Assembly (NCBI GenBank): GCA_002354005.1
Contig: DEKS01000069.1
Span: forward strand, 4,392-9,862
DNA length: 5,471 nucleotides
DNA from: Bacteroidales bacterium UBA2716
Lineage (GTDB): Bacteria > Bacteroidota > Bacteroidia > Bacteroidales > UBA932
Direction: 5' to 3'
This document shows, one piece after another, positions 1-4,993 of the stretch. Every line of letters begins with the position of its first letter. The first letter of the stretch is position 1. The position numbers and the translations under genes are program-made. The notes under the pieces are model-generated. The model searched no databases. It was not told where the DNA came from and worked only from the letters and a program-made list of their open reading frames with translations.

Positions 1-471
1 GCCAAAATGGGCATGGACGTACGTATCGTCGCACCTAAAGCCTTGCAGCCCAGCGCGGAACTCCAGGCCCAGTGCTTTGCCGTAGCCAGGGAAACCGGCG
101 CCCGCATCACCGTTACGGACAACGTGGACGAGGGCGTCAAAGGCTGCGATTTTGTGTACACGGACATTTGGGTGTCCATGGGCGAGCCGGACAGCGTCTG
201 GAAAGAGCGTATCGCCCTCCTGATGCCGTATCAGGTGAACGCCAAGCTGATGGAACGCACCGGCAACCCCGCCTGCAAGTTCATGCACTGCCTGCCCTCC
301 TACCACAACCGGGACACCAAGGCAGGGGAGGACGTGTACCAAAAATTCGGCCTGGACGGCGTGGAGGTTACGGAAGAAGTGTTCGAGAGTCCCGCCAGCA
401 TTGTCTTTGACGAGGCCGAGAACCGCATGCACACCATCAAGGCCGTGATGGTGGCCACACTTGGAGATTAG
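1..471 (+). CDS. Ornithine carbamoyltransferase, C-terminal part (5' end outside window)
   Basis: This is the last 156 residues of an ornithine carbamoyltransferase, which makes citrulline and phosphate from ornithine and carbamoyl phosphate in the cytoplasm (or runs in reverse in the arginine deiminase pathway). The reading frame is open from base 1, so the ATG at 7 is internal. Family enzymes are about 330 residues, so roughly the first half, including the carbamoyl-phosphate STRTR motif, is missing. Visible motifs are the ornithine-binding D-x3-SMG (window residues 55-61), the catalytic HCLP loop (96-99, bases 286-297) and the terminal NRMHTIKAV segment, whose Arg contacts carbamoyl phosphate. 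HCLPSYHN fits true ornithine rather than acetylornithine carbamoyltransferase. Anabolic (argF/argI) versus catabolic (arcB) use cannot be told without the upstream neighbours, so no symbol is given. cdd follows after 45 bases; no terminator is evident between them. Confidence 0.95.
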   Translation, partial: AKMGMDVRIVAPKALQPSAELQAQCFAVARETGARITVTDNVDEGVKGCDFVYTDIWVSMGEPDSVWKERIALLMPYQVNAKLMERTGNPACKFMHCLPSYHNRDTKAGEDVYQKFGLDGVEVTEEVFESPASIVFDEAENRMHTIKAVMVATLGD

Positions 472-491
472 CGAAATAATGCGTAACTTGC
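461..491 (+). promoter_or_regulatory. Possible weak Bacteroidota-type promoter for cdd
   Basis: A TTG at 461-463 lies 20 bases before TAACTTG at 484-490, which resembles a shortened TAnnTTTG -7 box. The spacing equals that of the much better SRP RNA promoter in this window. It would start transcription about 20 bases before the cdd ATG. The -7 box lacks one T, and the upstream element lies in the ornithine carbamoyltransferase coding end, so this could be chance. Read-through from the upstream gene is an equally good explanation. Confidence 0.25.
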
Positions 492-516
492 AAGACCCGA
501 TAACGAACTAATAGCC

Positions 517-999
517 ATGAGTGAGTTACAATTAACCATCAAGTACCAAGAATTCTCCTCCGCGTCGGAGATGTCTGCAGAAGATCAGGAACTGGTCGCC
601 ATGGCCCTGGAGGCCCAGAAAGGCTCCTATTCACCCTATTCGCATTTCCAGGTGGGCGCTGCGCTCAAGCTGGCCAACGGCGTCATTGTCAAGGGTGCCA
701 ATCAGGAGAATGCCGCCTATCCGTCCGGACTTTGCGCAGAGCGTACAGCCATGTTCTGGGCCGGTGCCAACTACCCGGATGTTCCGCTGGATACCCTGGC
801 CATCGCCGGGAGCGACCACGGCGTGCTGTGTGAAAGCCCGGCCTCGCCCTGCGGCGGTTGTCGGCAGGTAATGGCGGAATATCAGAAAAAACACAAGCGT
901 CCGCTCAAGGTAATTCTGGTAGGGAGCCAGCGCATTCGCAAGTTCAGTTGTGTGGACGACCTCCTTCCGTTCATCTTCGACAGCCTGCACATGGAATAA
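517..999 (+). CDS. cdd: Cytidine deaminase, tetrameric type
   Basis: Zinc-dependent cytidine/deoxycytidine deaminase of the pyrimidine salvage pathway, converting cytidine to uridine with release of ammonia in the cytoplasm. The 160-residue protein has the whole family signature: SPYSHFQVGAA (39-49), the substrate-binding NQEN (62-65, Asn62 and Glu64), CAERTA (73-78; Cys73 zinc ligand, Glu75 proton shuttle) and PCGGCRQ (111-117; Cys112 and Cys115 zinc ligands). The three-cysteine zinc site marks the short homotetrameric class rather than the long dimeric E. coli class, which uses a His. It is somewhat longer than the ~130-residue Bacillus type because of about 20 extra N-terminal residues. 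The ATG at 517 has no Shine-Dalgarno sequence, as is usual in Bacteroidota; the next in-frame Met, codon 19, would also leave the core intact. The stop lies only 2 bases from the predicted 3' end of the opposing SRP RNA. Confidence 0.96.
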   Translation: MSELQLTIKYQEFSSASEMSAEDQELVAMALEAQKGSYSPYSHFQVGAALKLANGVIVKGANQENAAYPSGLCAERTAMFWAGANYPDVPLDTLAIAGSDHGVLCESPASPCGGCRQVMAEYQKKHKRPLKVILVGSQRIRKFSCVDDLLPFIFDSLHME

Positions 1000-1000
1000 A

Positions 1001-1015
1001 CAAAAAAAGGGAAAG
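1001..1015 (-). terminator. Intrinsic terminator formed by the SRP RNA terminal helix
   Basis: Reading the minus strand, the 3' arm CTTTCCC of the SRP RNA closing helix (1015-1009) is followed at once by seven T residues (1008-1002). The long hairpin therefore serves as the terminator stem, with the U tract as release site. The tract sits directly against the cdd stop codon on the other strand. It is not a terminator for cdd, because the plus strand carries A residues there. Confidence 0.7.
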
Positions 1016-1105
1016 CCCCTTACATCGCACCGCTACAACCTCCTACCCTTGCTACATTCCTGTCCTGGGGGAATTCAGAGGGAGCTGGTCGTGTAAGACT
1101 TTCCC
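1002..1105 (-). ncRNA. ffs: Small (4.5S-type) signal recognition particle RNA
   Basis: RNA scaffold of the bacterial signal recognition particle, which binds the Ffh M domain and targets nascent membrane proteins to FtsY and SecYEG. On the minus strand the apical domain IV is clear: CCC-AGG-ACA, a GGAA tetraloop (1057-1060), then TGT-AGCA-A-GGG. The ACA/TGT stem is flanked by the asymmetric AGG / AGCA internal loop that Ffh recognises. Below it, CAGC-TCC pairs with GGA-G-GTTG (one bulged G). The ends pair as GGGAAAG (1105-1099) with CTTTCCC (1015-1009), then TC/GG, then TTACA with TGTAA, giving one long hairpin of about 100 nt, the expected size for the small class. A T tract follows directly, and a consensus promoter lies just upstream. 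Exact ends are inferred from pairing and promoter position. This was recognised by eye from motif and fold, not by a covariance model search. Confidence 0.88.
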
Positions 1106-1109
1106 GGCA

Positions 1110-1141
1110 CAAAGGTAGGAAATTTTTTTTATGATTGCAAT
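1110..1141 (-). promoter_or_regulatory. Bacteroidota-type promoter for the SRP RNA
   Basis: On the minus strand TACCTTTG (1117-1110) matches the Bacteroidota -7 consensus TAnnTTTG exactly. Twenty bases upstream is ATTG (1141-1138), matching the -33 TTG element. The spacer holds an A8 tract (1130-1123). Transcription would start 5-6 bases past the -7 box, near 1105-1104, where the SRP closing helix begins. The -33 element lies inside codons 3-4 of the divergent isomerase-like gene, so promoter and coding sequence overlap. Confidence 0.75.
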
Positions 1142-2321
1142 TTATACGCTCACTTCCAGCTTGCATAATGAGCAGGCTGTGGCTAAAATCAGCGACGAAT
1201 TCCTTTCGGCCATTTTCCCCAAAGGAAAATATAGCTTTAAGGGGGACGATTATTCGGAGTTCGGGACCACCGGCAGCATGGATGTCATTTACGTGCGCAC
1301 CGGCGGTGCAGAGGGTATCTTCAAGAAACTGCTCCCGGATATGCTGTCAAGGGGCGTAACCCGTTATTACTTACTTACTTCCGGGAAGAGCAATTCGCTG
1401 GCCGCCTCGCTGGAAATTCTCTCCTACTTGCAGCAGCAGGGCCTCAAGGGGGAGGTGCTCCATGGTAGCACGGAGTACCTGAAAAAGCGGCTGCAAATCC
1501 TGGAAAAACTGGCCACGGCCCGCAAGAAACTCTTTGGCGCGCGCATCGGCGTTATTGGCCAGCCGTCGGACTGGCTCATCGCCAGCCACGCGGACAGCAC
1601 CGCCATCAGCGAAAAGTTGGGCGCCCGCCTGGTGGAAATTCCCATGGAGGAGCTGCTGCAGGAGGTGGCCAAGGCCCCGCAGGACCCGGCTCCGGAGGAC
1701 CCGATGACCGATGCTGTCCGTGCAGCGTATCCCGGTGCTTCGCAAATCTATCACGCACTGGGGGTGATTGTCAAACGCTACCAGCTCAGCGCTTTCACCC
1801 TTCGCTGCTTCGACCTTCTCACCTCCGTGGGCAATACCGGCTGCCTGGCGCTGGCCAAGTTCAACGCCGCCGGCATTCCGGCCGCCTGTGAAGGCGATGT
1901 CCCGGCCCTGCTGAGCATGATGATTGCCCAGGCACTCACCGGAAAAACCGGCTTCCAGGCCAATCCCGCCCGCATAGACGTGGAAAGCGGAAAAATGCTC
2001 TTTGCGCACTGCACCGTGCCGTTCAACATGGTGCGCAGCTGGCAGTGGGATACCCATTTCGAGTCCGGCATCGGCGTGGGTATCCACGGCGAACTGCCGC
2101 AGGGCAAGGTGACCGTGTTCAAGGTCTCCGGCAAGCTGGACCGTATCTTTGTGGCGGAAGGGGAGTTGCAGTACAACCAGTATGAGGAGAATCTCTGCCG
2201 CACGCAGGTGGCGTTGCAGCTCAAGCCGGAGGAGGCCCGGTACTTCCTCACCAACCCCATCGGCAACCACCATATCATCCTTCCCGGACATCACAAGGCC
2301 CTTCTGGAGGCATTGCTATGA
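1131..2321 (+). CDS. L-fucose/L-arabinose isomerase superfamily-like protein, function unknown
   Basis: A 396-residue cytoplasmic protein with no signal peptide or membrane segment. Its second half resembles the catalytic part of the L-fucose/L-arabinose isomerase superfamily (Mn-dependent aldose-ketose isomerases). AFTLRCFDLLT (221-231), GNTGCLALAKFNAAGIPAAC (234-253) and CEGDVPALLSM (253-263) match the strand with metal-ligand acidic residues, here Glu254 and Asp256. GNHHIILPGHH (378-388) offers His380/His381 as the usual C-terminal His ligand. The N-terminal ~170 residues look like alternating alpha/beta (Rossmann-like), as in the family. It is clearly shorter than FucI (~590) and AraA (~500), so the sugar substrate cannot be read off and it may not be a sugar isomerase. 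The ATG at 1131 follows a T8 tract, with a weak AGGA 10 bases upstream. The 5' region is occupied by the divergent SRP RNA promoter and no promoter of its own is obvious. The stop overlaps the Fur-family gene by ATGA. Confidence 0.7.
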   Translation: MIAIYTLTSSLHNEQAVAKISDEFLSAIFPKGKYSFKGDDYSEFGTTGSMDVIYVRTGGAEGIFKKLLPDMLSRGVTRYYLLTSGKSNSLAASLEILSYLQQQGLKGEVLHGSTEYLKKRLQILEKLATARKKLFGARIGVIGQPSDWLIASHADSTAISEKLGARLVEIPMEELLQEVAKAPQDPAPEDPMTDAVRAAYPGASQIYHALGVIVKRYQLSAFTLRCFDLLTSVGNTGCLALAKFNAAGIPAACEGDVPALLSMMIAQALTGKTGFQANPARIDVESGKMLFAHCTVPFNMVRSWQWDTHFESGIGVGIHGELPQGKVTVFKVSGKLDRIFVAEGELQYNQYEENLCRTQVALQLKPEEARYFLTNPIGNHHIILPGHHKALLEALL

Positions 2322-2719
2322 ATGTAGAGCACCTGATGGCGGAGCACGGCGTAAAGGTGACGGCCAACCGTCTCCTCATTGCGCGTGCCCTGGAGGAGGC
2401 CCACCGGCCGCTGTCCATGATGGAACTGGAAGAGCGGCTGGAATCCATCGACAAGAGCAATGTGTTCCGCGCGTTGGTGGCGTTCAAGGACGCCCATCTG
2501 GTGCATGTGCTGGACGGGGATCCGGTGCGGTACGAACTCTGTCACAGCCATCATGACGGCCCCGACGACGACCTTCACGTGCATTTTTACTGCGTGAAGT
2601 GCCATAAGACGTATTGTCTGGAGAATATTCCCATTCCGCCGGTGAGCGCCCCGGAGGGGTATCAGGTGCGGGAGGAAAGTTACCTTCTCAGAGGGATTTG
2701 CCCACAATGTGCTCAATAG
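2318..2719 (+). CDS. Fur-family metal-responsive transcriptional regulator
   Basis: A 133-residue DNA-binding repressor of the Fur superfamily (Fur, Zur, PerR, Mur). The N-terminal winged helix spans about residues 5-72: VKVTANRLLIARAL (12-25) is the family's KxTxxRxxIL segment, and DKSNVFRALVAF (45-56) corresponds to the recognition helix usually written as D-x-x-T-VYRTL. The dimerisation and metal part follows, with HVHFYCVKC (87-95) and CPQC (128-131), which together supply the four-Cys structural zinc site (Cys92, Cys95, Cys128, Cys131). An acidic/His-rich run HSHHDGPDDD (76-85) may hold the regulatory metal site together with His87 and His89. Which metal or signal it senses cannot be assigned. 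The ATG overlaps the TGA of the isomerase-like gene (ATGA, 2318-2321), so the two are probably translationally coupled. The 3' end overlaps the opposing tcdA by 32 bases. Confidence 0.9.
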   Translation: MNVEHLMAEHGVKVTANRLLIARALEEAHRPLSMMELEERLESIDKSNVFRALVAFKDAHLVHVLDGDPVRYELCHSHHDGPDDDLHVHFYCVKCHKTYCLENIPIPPVSAPEGYQVREESYLLRGICPQCAQ

Positions 2720-3407
2720 CCAGGCCGGCCAGCGTGAACCCGAAAATGCCCGTAATGGGCGCCAGGGTGCCGTTGGCAACGGCTTTCCCGGGCCCGGGAT
2801 CCAGTTCCGGCCCTAGATTGGGCAGTACCTGCTCGTCGTAAACGCACAGAAATTTTTTGGCAGGCAAGGTGCTGTTTTTACGGAGCCTTTTTCTTAATGC
2901 GGCGCCCAGCGGACAGCCGCGCACGTCAAAGAATTCCGCCACACGCACCTGCGTGGGGTCCATTTTGCAGGCGGCGCCCATGGAGGAGAAAAAGGCGCCC
3001 GGGCAGGCCGTAGCTTCCAAAATGAGGTTGGCTTTGTCCGTGAGCGAGTCAATGGCGTCGATAATCACGTCGTACCCGGCCAGCTGGAAATCGGCCCCCA
3101 GGGTATAGCGCTCCTGCCGGGCTGTTACCTCACATAAGGGATTGATTTCCAGTAGTCTTTCGCGCAGAACATCCACCTTGGGACGGCCCACGGTACGCGT
3201 TGTCGCGGGCAGTTGCCGGTTGATGTTGGTGACATCCACGCAGTCCGGATCTACCAGGGTAAGATGGCCGATGCCGCTACGTACAAGGGCCTCTGCACAC
3301 CAGCCGCCTACGCCGCCCACCCCAAAGAGAATGACGCGGGCCCGGGTGAGCTGCGCTAAGCTGTTGGCCCCGAGGAGCCGCTCCACACGCGAGAAGGCGC
3401 TGTTCAT
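2688..3407 (-). CDS. tcdA: tRNA threonylcarbamoyladenosine dehydratase (t6A cyclase)
   Basis: An E1/ThiF/MoeB-type ATP-dependent enzyme (formerly YgdL/CsdL) that cyclises t6A at position 37 of ANN-decoding tRNAs to ct6A, strengthening decoding. The 239-residue protein has the nucleotide-binding GVGGVGG (29-35), the acidic-Arg motif DPDCVDVTNINRQ (53-65, Arg64), Lys77 in GRPKVDVLRERL, the IDAIDSLTDK segment (116-125) and the TcdA-specific SMGAACKMDPTQVRV (142-156). The C-terminal GIFGFTLAGLAIEHIV (220-235) is the family's helical end. ThiF and MoeB proteins carry a CxxC zinc pair that is not evident here, which supports TcdA. The length is close to the usual 230-270. The ATG overlaps the stop of the upstream pseudouridine synthase by ATGA (3404-3407), making it the last gene of a four-gene unit. 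Its final 10 codons run into the end of the Fur-family gene on the other strand. Confidence 0.94.
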   Translation of the reverse strand: MNSAFSRVERLLGANSLAQLTRARVILFGVGGVGGWCAEALVRSGIGHLTLVDPDCVDVTNINRQLPATTRTVGRPKVDVLRERLLEINPLCEVTARQERYTLGADFQLAGYDVIIDAIDSLTDKANLILEATACPGAFFSSMGAACKMDPTQVRVAEFFDVRGCPLGAALRKRLRKNSTLPAKKFLCVYDEQVLPNLGPELDPGPGKAVANGTLAPITGIFGFTLAGLAIEHIVGKSL

Positions 3408-4372
3408 TTGACAAAACGGCCAAAGGAATCCGGAAGCGGGGAGGTGCAGCGCACCATCTTCTGGCTGTAGGGGTTGCGGAAGACCAGCGTATGGGCATGC
3501 AGGGCCAGGCGCTTGATGGGATTGGTCTGGGCCCCGTATTTGTCGTCGCCGGCCACCGGATGGCCCAGCTCCGCCGCATGCACGCGGATTTGGTTCTTGC
3601 GACCGGTCTCCAACTCAAACTCCACTTCCGAATAGTATTTGGTGCGCTGGAGCACCTTGTAGTGCGTGATGGCCAGCTGCCCGTCTTTGACTTCCGTATC
3701 AAAAGACTTCATTTTCAGGGATTTGGGGCTCTCCAGCAGCCAGCTTTGGATGGCGCCGGCGTCTTTTTCCACCTTGCCTTCCAGCCAGGCCACGTAGCGG
3801 CGCTCGGCCACCAGTTCCTTCCATTTGCTTTGCAGGAGGTCCTTCGCACGCTCGTCCTTGGCAAACACTACGGCACCGGAAGTACCTTTGTCCAGGCGGT
3901 GCACAATCCACACCTTGGCGGTGCTGCGGTCCGGCGCGACGCCGCTAATGAGGTCCTCCTTGCGCTGCATGCGCTTGTTCACCTTCACATAGGCATTCAG
4001 CAGGGCATACAGCGTCTGTTCCCGTTTCCCGCTCTTGGCCTGGCTCCCATGGGCCGATGACACGCTGAGCATCCCCGAGGGTTTATCCACCACCAGGTAA
4101 TGCTCGTCCTCAAAGAGGATTTTGACGCCGGCCTTTTCCACGGCATCGCGGGCGTCTTCCCGCGTGGCGCGGGCAATGGAGATGCCCTTGGGAAGGATTT
4201 CAATGCGGTCGCCTTGGCGCAGCGGGTGGTCGAAGGCGGTTCTTACTTCACCGTTCACCTGCACCTGGCCTTTGGACAGCATGTTTTTGACGGATGTGCG
4301 CGACTGCTGGGGAAAGAGGCTAAATAGGGTTTCCAGCAGGGCTCCGTCCTGCGGCGCTTTATAACTTGTCAT
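3404..4372 (-). CDS. RluA-family pseudouridine synthase with S4 domain
   Basis: Isomerises selected uridines in rRNA or tRNA to pseudouridine. The 322-residue protein starts with an S4 RNA-binding domain (about 11-62: LETLFSLFPQQSRTSVKN, then GQVQVNGE and LRQGDRIEI). The RluA catalytic domain follows, with the KPSGMLSV strand (97-104), the HRLDKGTSG motif (158-166, catalytic Asp161) and LETGRKNQIRVHAAELGHPV (255-274), then GDDKYG (275-280). The stretch between KPSGMLSV and HRLD (105-157) is Lys/Arg-rich and longer than in E. coli RluD, suggesting an extra RNA-contacting loop. The target uridine cannot be assigned from sequence, so no Rlu letter is given. The ATG overlaps the stop of the LRR gene by ATGA (4369-4372), behind a purine-rich GAAGAAGT that may act as a weak ribosome site. 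It also overlaps tcdA by ATGA. Confidence 0.93.
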   Translation of the reverse strand: MTSYKAPQDGALLETLFSLFPQQSRTSVKNMLSKGQVQVNGEVRTAFDHPLRQGDRIEILPKGISIARATREDARDAVEKAGVKILFEDEHYLVVDKPSGMLSVSSAHGSQAKSGKREQTLYALLNAYVKVNKRMQRKEDLISGVAPDRSTAKVWIVHRLDKGTSGAVVFAKDERAKDLLQSKWKELVAERRYVAWLEGKVEKDAGAIQSWLLESPKSLKMKSFDTEVKDGQLAITHYKVLQRTKYYSEVEFELETGRKNQIRVHAAELGHPVAGDDKYGAQTNPIKRLALHAHTLVFRNPYSQKMVRCTSPLPDSFGRFVK

Positions 4373-4989
4373 ACTTCTTCCAATAATTTGTGTAAGTTGT
4401 TGGGCAGCATTGCCTTAAACTTTGCTTTGCTGCCGCGGGGAATGATGATGGCCTCCAGCGATTCGCAGTCATCGAAGGCATCGGTGCCCACATATTCCAG
4501 GGCCTTGTTCAGTTTGATCTGATACAGGTTGATGCAGCCCTGGAAGGCCCGGGGGCCAATGGCCAGGGTTTTGGCGGGAAGGGCCAGTTTTTCCAGCTGC
4601 CAGCAGTCCACAAAGGCGCTTTCGCCTATGTACAGGAGGCCGGTGGGCAGTTTGATGTGGAGGAGTTCGCCACATTCGGCAAAAGCATTGGCGCCAATGT
4701 GCGTAATGGAACCCGGCAGATGGATTTTTTCCAGGTATGAGGAGCGGTCCTCCAGGGGAATGGGCTCGCCAATCCGGCGGCCGGCCATGTAGTCCTGGAA
4801 GGCGAAGACATTGTCGCAGATGACCTCACAGCCATCCTGCACCGTAACTTCTCCGGGAAAATTCTCCGCGTCCAGGAGGCGTTTGCCATCGGCAGAATAG
4901 CTCAGGCAGTTTTCACCATCCCAGACGTCCCTGTCAAGTTCTGCTTGCGTAGGAACCGTGGGGACAGCCAGTACTTCTTCCAGGGTCAT
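4369..4989 (-). CDS. BspA-like (LRR_5) leucine-rich repeat protein, apparently cytoplasmic
   Basis: A 206-residue protein with four consecutive 23-residue BspA-type repeats at 86-108, 109-131, 132-154 and 155-177. Each follows the pattern LxxIxLPxxLxxIGxxAFxxCxx, with AFAEC, AFVDC, AFQGC and AFDDC marking the repeats. A fifth, incomplete repeat begins at 178 (LEAIIIP), and an irregular capping repeat lies at about 29-62 (SYSADGKRLLDAENF, then VTVQDGCEVICDNVF). Such solenoids bind proteins. Most BspA-family proteins are secreted or surface-bound, but this one begins MTLEEVLAVPTVP, with no signal peptide, lipobox, membrane segment or sorting domain, so a cytoplasmic role is inferred. The ATG lies 4 bases after the stop of the 153-residue gene and the stop overlaps the pseudouridine synthase start. 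The repeats are diverged rather than near-identical. Its binding partner is unknown. Confidence 0.88.
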   Translation of the reverse strand: MTLEEVLAVPTVPTQAELDRDVWDGENCLSYSADGKRLLDAENFPGEVTVQDGCEVICDNVFAFQDYMAGRRIGEPIPLEDRSSYLEKIHLPGSITHIGANAFAECGELLHIKLPTGLLYIGESAFVDCWQLEKLALPAKTLAIGPRAFQGCINLYQIKLNKALEYVGTDAFDDCESLEAIIIPRGSKAKFKAMLPNNLHKLLEEV

Positions 4990-4993
4990 GGGC

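Noticed and set aside
7..9. ATG at 7 as the true start of the carbamoyltransferase
   Set aside because: The frame continues upstream to base 1, and a 154-residue protein would lack the whole carbamoyl-phosphate domain, so it is an internal Met in a gene cut by the window edge.
1044..1051. TACCCTTG as a plus-strand -7 box for the isomerase-like gene
   Set aside because: It has one mismatch to TAnnTTTG, no TTG at the right distance upstream, and is explained as the complement of the conserved SRP RNA core.
858..1118. Plus-strand 86-residue frame running from cdd through the SRP RNA
   Set aside because: Its first part is an out-of-frame shadow of cdd and the rest is the complement of a structured RNA. 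There is no protein-like composition or motif.
1121..1130. T8 tract as a terminator for cdd on the plus strand
   Set aside because: It lies 17 bases beyond the nearest hairpin end and directly against the next ATG. It is better explained as the A-tract spacer of the SRP RNA promoter.
1371..2294. Long 307-residue minus-strand open frame opposite the isomerase-like gene
   Set aside because: It is a mirror of the GC-rich codon bias of the real gene. Its translation has no recognisable motif and is His/Gly/Leu-rich in the way of antisense frames, while the plus frame has coherent domain motifs.
3491..4060. Plus-strand 189-residue frame opposite the pseudouridine synthase
   Set aside because: It is the antisense of a gene with all RluA motifs intact and looks like a shadow.
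4432..4732. LRR repeats as a recombination-prone DNA repeat array
   Set aside because: The 69-base units share a protein pattern but are strongly diverged at the DNA level, so they are not near-identical direct repeats.
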